Origin: Saccharomyces mikatae IFO 1815
Taxonomy: Eukaryota > Ascomycota > Saccharomycetes > Saccharomycetales > Saccharomycetaceae
Assembly: GCF_947241705.1 (NCBI RefSeq)
Contig: NC_079267.1
Coordinates: 186,001-250,000, forward strand
Direction of reading: 5' to 3'
DNA length: 64,000 nt
This document shows, one piece after another, positions 57,944-64,000 of this stretch. The translations under genes were made by a program, and so were the position numbers. Positions within the stretch are counted from its first letter, which is position 1. Every line of letters begins with the position of its first letter. The notes under the pieces are model-generated. The model was not told the DNA's origin. It worked only from the letters and a program-made list of their open reading frames with translations, and did not search any database.

Positions 57944-57953
57944 GAAAATTTTT
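57944..57953 (-). promoter_or_regulatory. RRPE box upstream of SDO1
   Basis: GAAAATTTTT on the plus strand is AAAAATTTTC in the SDO1 direction, about 90-100 bp before the ATG. No PAC is evident nearby. Confidence 0.55.
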
Positions 57954-58087
57954 TTTTCATGGAACATTATTATATAGAATACAAAACACACAAATGAATA
58001 ATACGTATCAAGATTCTTTTTCTTTCATAAAGTCATAATAAGTTAAAACAGTCAATACATAAATACAGAGCTAAAGTACACAAATTG

Positions 58088-58108
58088 CTTTTCTTTTCTT
58101 TTCTTTTC
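58088..58108. repeat. (CTTTT)4 pyrimidine microsatellite
   Basis: Four tandem CTTTT units plus C in the spacer between SDO1 and IZH3. Confidence 0.85.
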
Positions 58109-58406
58109 TGAGTTGTAATATGAATTATTACAATCAATCAACTTTTTCATTGCTTTCACAGTTCAGTTTTATATTTCTCTTCTTAAAATCTAGAGTTCCC
58201 AAAAAATATTCTCAAGAACGACATTGGTAAGATTGATGAAAAAAAGCTGGGTACCAGGTGAATAAAAGCAATGTTGTTTCGAACACAATACTGAAAAATT
58301 GCTATATGGTCCCTGCAGAGCAGTAATATGCCTTCATTTCTTTTTGAGTCCATCCATTGCATGGTGAAAAGTTCAAAAAATGCTAAAAGTAAACGTAGTC
58401 ATACCA

Positions 58407-60038
58407 TCATGATAAAACCCACCTCTTGGCAAACATATCTAAAATGGCTCTATAATGACCGATGACACCTAAAACTACAAAGAAATGCCAAAAAGTGTGC
58501 GAGCAGCCCACATAATCAACCCACCATAGGGATTTAAAAGATTTAGCATGAGAAGGACATGACTTGCATTTAGTATGAGCGGTTGGTGCCCTTCTAAAAT
58601 GTATTTCTCTTTGCTTTGTAATGATTTCCAAATCGGTAGATAATTCGTAGTTTGTAGGAATTGTTTTATCAACTTGAACATCAGATCTAAATCTTTCCGG
58701 GATGAACGAACCGTAGAAGGCCACACCAACCAAATACCAAACAACAGATTTGTATGTGACAGGACTAAATAGCCTTGCCGCATAACGAAGATCGGTTAGG
58801 AATATCAAATGTAAGAAGGACAAGACGCCCATGGTGGCTAACAGAATGAAGAATCTAATTCTCAGTGGTCTTGCCTCAGGTCTATCAAAACGGGGTGACC
58901 AATTCATAAACACACCAAATATACCTAGTGCCAAAGAAATTCCCATGTAAGTGCACATCGCCCAGTAGCACGAATACATGGTAACAAATTCAGTTGTCAA
59001 AATCGAGGCTGTAATCAAGATCGTGATACCGCTATAATCGACGCATGCAAATTTTGAACGCAACTTTAGGAAAGATGTACCGTTAAACGTATGCCAAAAT
59101 ACAGAACTCAACATACATTTCAATGCTGCTGCCAAAAACATAAAAACAATCCATCTAGCTTGTGGTGGCACTTTAGGATTCTTCCAAACTTCTGATTGAG
59201 GGAAGTCATAAATTGCCAAGTAGATTAAATACATGGCCCCCAACAAGTGAGACCAAATATTGGAAGTTTCGTTATGCCAGCCGTACCAGTTGAAGATGGA
59301 TAGTAATGACTTAGAGTGAGTATTGTAAAACCTATAGCCATGAATTATGTATCTATTCTCCCTCCATGGAAATGGCAACTGATAATAATGTAGATGTTTA
59401 GATTCGCCCAGGATATGTGCCTTGCCATGATTGTATGAGTTTATAAAGGACTTAATATCGGTGGTCGGATTCAAGGGTTCTTCAATGTAAATTTCCGTTT
59501 TTATCATAGATTTTTTTACTGGACCACAGTAATCTTTCACGTTGGAAAAACAACGGTTTTCCTCGTTGGTTTCAGTTTGAACGGAATAGCTTCTCGAGGA
59601 ACGTGAAGAGGGCTTCGATTGAGAACATACTGTCGATGATGAGGACACCAATGAGGTGGATGTGGAAGCATTGTTTAATTTGAAAGTAGAGACCGAATTC
59701 ACCAAAGTTACTGCATCCGAATCCCCCAGTGAAAATTGAGACTCTACATTAGAAGATTTACTATTGTTCCTTTTATATATGGCACTTGCCACGTTCTTCT
59801 CTTTAGCGGGACCTATTATCTCCAAATCGTCATAGTGACCATTTTCTGAGTGTTTGATATTTTCATCAGTAACCGAAAATGGATGAGAAACAAATTTCGA
59901 GTAATTGTAATTATAGATGGATTTACCGGATTTTTTCACTCTTTGAAAGTTGTCTACACCCTTCCGCTTCAACCTTGACAATGATCCCATGGGCGATGGT
60001 ATGTACTGAGTTAAGCTTCTGCTTGAAGAGTCCATCAT
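58407..60038 (-). CDS. IZH3: IZH3, PAQR-family membrane protein of zinc/sterol homeostasis
   Basis: Predicted 543 residues, equal to S. cerevisiae Izh3. It belongs to the PAQR (progestin/adiponectin receptor) family; yeast members affect zinc and sterol metabolism. The N-terminal half is hydrophilic and Ser-rich (NASTSTSLVSSSSTVCSQS). Seven membrane helices fill residues about 255-540. The metal-site motifs are HNETSNIWSHLLGA, SSVFWHTFNG, YSGITIL and GCSHTFWHFFVVLG, with the His ligands present. A second Met follows the first directly, so the start may be at 60038 or 60035. Confidence 0.96.
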   Translation of the reverse strand: MMDSSSRSLTQYIPSPMGSLSRLKRKGVDNFQRVKKSGKSIYNYNYSKFVSHPFSVTDENIKHSENGHYDDLEIIGPAKEKNVASAIYKRNNSKSSNVESQFSLGDSDAVTLVNSVSTFKLNNASTSTSLVSSSSTVCSQSKPSSRSSRSYSVQTETNEENRCFSNVKDYCGPVKKSMIKTEIYIEEPLNPTTDIKSFINSYNHGKAHILGESKHLHYYQLPFPWRENRYIIHGYRFYNTHSKSLLSIFNWYGWHNETSNIWSHLLGAMYLIYLAIYDFPQSEVWKNPKVPPQARWIVFMFLAAALKCMLSSVFWHTFNGTSFLKLRSKFACVDYSGITILITASILTTEFVTMYSCYWAMCTYMGISLALGIFGVFMNWSPRFDRPEARPLRIRFFILLATMGVLSFLHLIFLTDLRYAARLFSPVTYKSVVWYLVGVAFYGSFIPERFRSDVQVDKTIPTNYELSTDLEIITKQREIHFRRAPTAHTKCKSCPSHAKSFKSLWWVDYVGCSHTFWHFFVVLGVIGHYRAILDMFAKRWVLS

Positions 60039-60567
60039 GTATTTGAATATGAGAGACTGTTGGAATTTAAACTATATTTCAACTTATCTGCGTTACTACT
60101 TCTTTCTTTGTTCACTTTACAACGGCTAGACCTTGGGAGACGACGGTGTAAATACTAAACCTGAACTAGCTGTATCTTAAAAGAAAAAGAAACCACCGGC
60201 CTGTTATAAAAGAAAGAAACCAACGCCTGTCTCTAATTGCCAAGCTTTCCAGATGCACACCCACGCTGTATCACGTTGTGACTATATACCTTATCCATCA
60301 ACACTTGCTCCATTTCCTGCAGGAAAAAAAGAAAAGAGCGGTGACCCTGCAGTATACGAGCCTCAGCCCACACCCCACGCCAGCCCGTTTCTTTTTTTGC
60401 GGTATTTCTTTTACTTCAGCTCGTCTCTGTCCCTTCTCACGAGAAAAAATAATGATTCGTGACTTACCCCACTTCCCCACGCCAATTAATGACAGAGAAA
60501 TTTCTTTTAAGACCTCCGGTACGCATGTTTCATAGCTGTCTCTAAATTAGTGCGTTTTGCTAGATAA
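60039..60567. other. IZH3 upstream region and UBR2 3' flank
   Basis: Less AT-rich than most spacers here, with C/G-containing words around 60240-60380. I found no match to the Zap1 site (ACCTTNAAGGT), although Zap1 regulates some IZH genes. Overlapping frames at 60253-60535 appear accidental. Confidence 0.5.
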
Positions 60568-63500
60568 CTACATAGTCTCCCATCCACCAAGATCTGCATT
60601 GCCGTCCGTCAATCGGAAGACTATGTGCGGAATCATGTTCCCGAAAACAATCTCATTCGCTAGATTCGCGTATCTTGCCTGGTTCAAATAGACAGGTGTA
60701 CTGAATTTGTAGTCTTCGTTGGTCTCTCCGTATTTACTCAGATAAGGTGCAGCATAAAAAGTACCTCTTTTTCCGTATGACAGGTATATTGCGTTTGTCC
60801 TGGTCATTAAGAAAACTCCGTAAGAGGAGATAATTTCGCATCCATTTCTCACATGGTCAGTGCATTCGCCCTGTAAGTAACCTTGTAGTGCAATACTCTT
60901 TTGAATATGGCATTTTTGACCACACAACAAACATACTCCGATCTCGTATTTATCGCATTTATTCGATATTTCATCATTGTCGAGGGAAAATTTGGAGAGG
61001 TTTAAAGGTAGTTTGATAAGTTGGATATGTTCTGGTGAAGGATACGATCTTGTGTTTATATTTTGGACCATGTCATATATCACTTGTTGGATTCTTAAAT
61101 CATCATTACCATCATTATACCTTTCGATGTTTTGAGTTAATTCGTTGTAAAAGAAATCCTTCAAAAAATGAGAAAAACTAGGCAGTTTGAAATACTGGAA
61201 AATAAGCTCAATTTCATGTGCTTTAGTTGCGTCATCATTATTATTGGAATCATTGTTGATATTACTGTCATTGTTATCATCAGCATATTGAATATTGAAT
61301 AACAAGAGTGTTCTTCGACAAAAAATGGTCAAAGACTCTAGTAATAACGAGCATATTAAACTTTTGTTCTTTTCCAAACTTGCATCATCAAACTGGATAT
61401 CATCTGGTTTAAAGAGGTCAACGTACTTTTTAAAAGTTTCAAATAAATAGTAAAAATTTGTAGATGATTCCTCTGATTCGTTTGATAATGTTTTGATCTT
61501 ACTTCGACAATCCTTGTAAAAGTTCACTCTCATCATATCTCTTGCAAGTAAAAGTAGTAGTTGATGAAACCTTCTTTTGAACATTTCATAAATACATAGA
61601 GTAGGTGGTTGCAAATTCTTTCCTTCATCGATATTGTCAAAAGCTTGGCTCATATATAAGAGCAGATCCGTATTATTACCCTCTATTAAAAAATTATTCC
61701 AGTTCCATATTTTACTAGGGATTTCATTGCTAAAACTTTTTGACTCAACGAATCTCCTGTAAAGGAGTGATTTTAGCTCACAAACCAATTGTAAGGTCAA
61801 AATGCACTGACTAGATATCCTTTTCAAATTTACTATTTTCCCTTCCTCTTTATACGATCTTAATCTGAGCTCTATATTCGCAATTGTGCTAACAAGAACA
61901 CCGTTAGCAACTTTATATGCATCCTTAACAGTTATGACTTTCTCACCCTGGAGATCGCCTAGAATCATCGCTGCCTTGATATAAGTGGAGCTCATTAAAT
62001 CAAAATTATCTTCCATATCGATATGACTCTCAATACACTTGAAGAACTCAATGGCTGCTCTTTTCTCTATGTTATTTGCTCTCGGTAGGAATGAATTGCT
62101 TATAGAATTGCATACGGGACAGTATATCAACCCTGAACCATATGATAATGGAATATTCTTCGTAGTTTGATTTTGTATACCCCGAATAGACTTCATGTGG
62201 CCACTTAAACATTTAATATGAGATCCATGACCACATGCTCGTAGCACTGGTTCGCATTTGGTTAATTTCAATCTTGTTCCATCATCATCTTGCGTTTTCT
62301 CTTGAACTGTACTATTTCTTGGTTGCTTACCACTAAATAGAGAAATTATCCTATTGACGTCTGATGGATTTGTAAAATCGATGCCATGATCACATATGTT
62401 CTGTTCTTGATAAGAGAAATAAGCAAATATATCATCATCCTTGGGCATCTTACAAAATACACAGTCATCATCGTAGTTACTACCAATTGTATTGCTGCTA
62501 TTGTCTGCATCTGTCCCGGTAGGAGATAAACTAGGCGATGTAGTTCTGGGCGTGCTAATCTCGGAAGTGTCTACGCTATTGTTTTCCATGAATTTTAATT
62601 GCTGCTGTGCCAACTTCTTCATTAGTTTTTTCTTTCTTAATCGAGCAAGGTGTTTTTTTCTTTCAAACTCTTTATCCTTGTGACTCTTATCTTTCTTTGT
62701 TGGCCATAGAATTCCCGGTGTGTACGACGTGGCTTGCTCATTCAGGTAACTGTTTACATTTACATGAGGAGCTGTTTCCATTAGGTATCTAAAAATCTCC
62801 CTAATTTTACCGTGAGATTCTGAAAAATTATCCTTCAACAAACAATAATACAGAATAGAACCAATGCTGTGATAATGGCAGAATTCCGTGTCAACAATTG
62901 CGTATTCATGCCACAAAATCCCCATAAATTCGTTCAAGTTATTAACTACACATAAGTGAATTAAATGAACAACCCTTGGTAGTAAATTATCATAATCATA
63001 CTTTATAATATGATCCAGGGTATTTTTCAAAAACAAGCCAAAAGTGTTCACTGATGATATTGAATAGAGTCCAGAAAATAGTGTATTTTTTAACAAATCT
63101 TTAACTTTTTTTGCTGGCACAAAAGTGTCTTCATATTTCATTTTCTTCAGATTGGACATATTTAGCCTTATGTTTTTTTCCACGTCGTATCTTCTACTGG
63201 ATGAAAGCCCTATATAATAAGGGTCAATCTCATCTTTATACCCTTCTTTCAATACGAAAATTCCATTGTCGGTCAAACTTATTGGAGGAGTGTAGTTAGC
63301 ATATTTTTCGAGATATATGTCAAATGAAGGATGCTTAGTAATATGCTCTGGAATGCAGTTAACTATTTGTGCGTAAGAACACGTGTCAAAACAAAGCGCA
63401 TGGATAATCTCTGACTTAAACGTTCTCTCAAATCCTTCTTTTGAAGATTTCATTACTAAAGATCTCACCTCTGTAAGCAATTGAATCAACAACAAAATGC

Positions 63501-63999
63501 ATTCATTAACAACGGCTATAGTGGTTTCGGCGTCAGGATAATCATACATCGGAACACCGTTTGCCCAATGTTTCAATCCCCATCTTGAAAGATATGTAAC
63601 CATTAGTTCATTAGGATTACACATTGCCATACTAAATTGGACATTAAAAATGTCACTGATATAAGTAAACTCTCTCATGCTGTATTTTGTGTACATCCGG
63701 GCCTGATGGGTAATGGGAGTGCCGTTTCTTACCCAAAAACCGACGTTTATTTGTCCAATTAAAACCAGAGTAGACAAAGCCGACTCTGATATGTGTAAAG
63801 CTTTCTGCTTATCCTGAAAGACCTCGAAAAGGTTAATGTAATTTGTCAAAGATGTGGGAATTGGCACATATCTACCACATTGACTCCATTGAACAACAAA
63901 TTTGAACAAATACGACATTGGATTAAAAAAATACTGTGTATTTACACCCACTTGAAAATTAATGGTTTCTGTGACATAATTACATATAGTCTCTCTAAC
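60568..63999 (-). CDS. UBR2: UBR2, E3 ubiquitin ligase, C-terminal 1143 residues (5' end outside window)
   Basis: The frame is open to the window edge and encodes 1143 residues, about 60 percent of the 1872-residue S. cerevisiae protein; the N-terminal UBR box lies outside. Ubr2 with Mub1 and the E2 Rad6 ubiquitinates Rpn4, the activator of proteasome genes. The RING-type region is visible: CVFCKMPKDDD, ACGHGSHIKCLSGH and IYCPVCNS. The C-terminal autoinhibitory-like cap shows CLLCGQKCHIQ, GECTDHVRNGC and the end GNADLGGWETM. An Asn/Asp-rich low-complexity patch (DDNNDSNINNDSNNNDD) lies near the middle of the last third. Confidence 0.96.
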   Translation of the reverse strand, partial: VRETICNYVTETINFQVGVNTQYFFNPMSYLFKFVVQWSQCGRYVPIPTSLTNYINLFEVFQDKQKALHISESALSTLVLIGQINVGFWVRNGTPITHQARMYTKYSMREFTYISDIFNVQFSMAMCNPNELMVTYLSRWGLKHWANGVPMYDYPDAETTIAVVNECILLLIQLLTEVRSLVMKSSKEGFERTFKSEIIHALCFDTCSYAQIVNCIPEHITKHPSFDIYLEKYANYTPPISLTDNGIFVLKEGYKDEIDPYYIGLSSSRRYDVEKNIRLNMSNLKKMKYEDTFVPAKKVKDLLKNTLFSGLYSISSVNTFGLFLKNTLDHIIKYDYDNLLPRVVHLIHLCVVNNLNEFMGILWHEYAIVDTEFCHYHSIGSILYYCLLKDNFSESHGKIREIFRYLMETAPHVNVNSYLNEQATSYTPGILWPTKKDKSHKDKEFERKKHLARLRKKKLMKKLAQQQLKFMENNSVDTSEISTPRTTSPSLSPTGTDADNSSNTIGSNYDDDCVFCKMPKDDDIFAYFSYQEQNICDHGIDFTNPSDVNRIISLFSGKQPRNSTVQEKTQDDDGTRLKLTKCEPVLRACGHGSHIKCLSGHMKSIRGIQNQTTKNIPLSYGSGLIYCPVCNSISNSFLPRANNIEKRAAIEFFKCIESHIDMEDNFDLMSSTYIKAAMILGDLQGEKVITVKDAYKVANGVLVSTIANIELRLRSYKEEGKIVNLKRISSQCILTLQLVCELKSLLYRRFVESKSFSNEIPSKIWNWNNFLIEGNNTDLLLYMSQAFDNIDEGKNLQPPTLCIYEMFKRRFHQLLLLLARDMMRVNFYKDCRSKIKTLSNESEESSTNFYYLFETFKKYVDLFKPDDIQFDDASLEKNKSLICSLLLESLTIFCRRTLLLFNIQYADDNNDSNINNDSNNNDDATKAHEIELIFQYFKLPSFSHFLKDFFYNELTQNIERYNDGNDDLRIQQVIYDMVQNINTRSYPSPEHIQLIKLPLNLSKFSLDNDEISNKCDKYEIGVCLLCGQKCHIQKSIALQGYLQGECTDHVRNGCEIISSYGVFLMTRTNAIYLSYGKRGTFYAAPYLSKYGETNEDYKFSTPVYLNQARYANLANEIVFGNMIPHIVFRLTDGNADLGGWETM

Positions 64000-64000
64000 T

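Larger units (their letters stand above)
57854..58406. other. SDO1 upstream region and IZH3 3' flank
   Basis: It carries the RRPE (57944-57953) on the SDO1 side and a CTTTT tandem repeat (58088-58108) in the middle. The rest is the AT-rich 3' flank of IZH3. Confidence 0.55.

Noticed and set aside
60253-60535. Overlapping short frames upstream of IZH3
   Set aside because: Several frames on both strands are open only because the spacer is short of stops; none resembles a protein.
1-64000. A previously undescribed multi-gene system, CRISPR array or intact mobile element
   Set aside because: All long genes are recognised yeast orthologues in conserved order; no direct-repeat array, no intact retrotransposon interior and no foreign-looking gene cluster was found.

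Overview
The window is nuclear DNA of a budding yeast of the genus Saccharomyces. Nearly every gene reads as a close orthologue of a S. cerevisiae chromosome XII gene, in the order YLL012W to YLR024C, around a 120-bp point centromere. Several proteins (NSE1, PML1, POM34, PSR1) differ from the S. cerevisiae versions I remember by more than I would expect for S. paradoxus. A more distant sister species (mikatae, jurei, kudriavzevii, arboricola or uvarum group) is likely, but I cannot choose among them without alignments.

Left arm (1-23287): the 3' end of YEH1, then SOF1, PSR1, COX17, DRS1, LMO1, MMM1, SPO75, ORC3, SFI1, RTT109 and DNM1. Centromere (24057-24176): CDEIII, an 85-bp AT-rich CDEII and CDEI, reading on the minus strand. 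Right arm (24493-64000): YLR001C, NOC3, CMS1, THI73, SSL1, SSK1, NSE1, PAM18, RLP24, TEN1, a serine tRNA beside a cluster of LTR relics, YLR012C, GAT3, PPR1, BRE2, PML1, MEU1, POM34, PSR2, YEH2, IRC25, SDO1, IZH3 and the C-terminal part of UBR2. No gene shows an intron.

The genes serve ordinary housekeeping roles. Ribosome biogenesis is the largest theme (SOF1, DRS1, NOC3, CMS1, RLP24, SDO1), and several of these carry RRPE (AAAAATTTT) and PAC (GCGATGAG) promoter boxes. Others act in mitochondria (COX17, MMM1, DNM1, PAM18), chromosome duplication, repair and telomeres (ORC3, RTT109, NSE1, TEN1, SSL1), spindle pole body (SFI1), signalling (SSK1, PSR1/2), sterol and zinc membrane biology (YEH1/2, IZH3), transcription factors and chromatin (GAT3, PPR1, BRE2), splicing (PML1), methionine salvage (MEU1), nuclear pore (POM34) and protein turnover (IRC25, UBR2).

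The most notable points are these. (1) Two genome-duplication pairs, YEH1/YEH2 and PSR1/PSR2, lie as a mirror image on the two sides of the centromere. (2) LOT6 (YLR011W), expected between TEN1 and YLR012C, is not there; the interval holds a tRNA-Ser and a pile of Ty LTR fragments. (3) That pile includes a 77-bp structure with a perfect 16-bp inverted repeat. (4) A 20-codon uORF stops two bases before the IRC25 start. I found no CRISPR array, no intact transposon and no convincing new multi-gene system.
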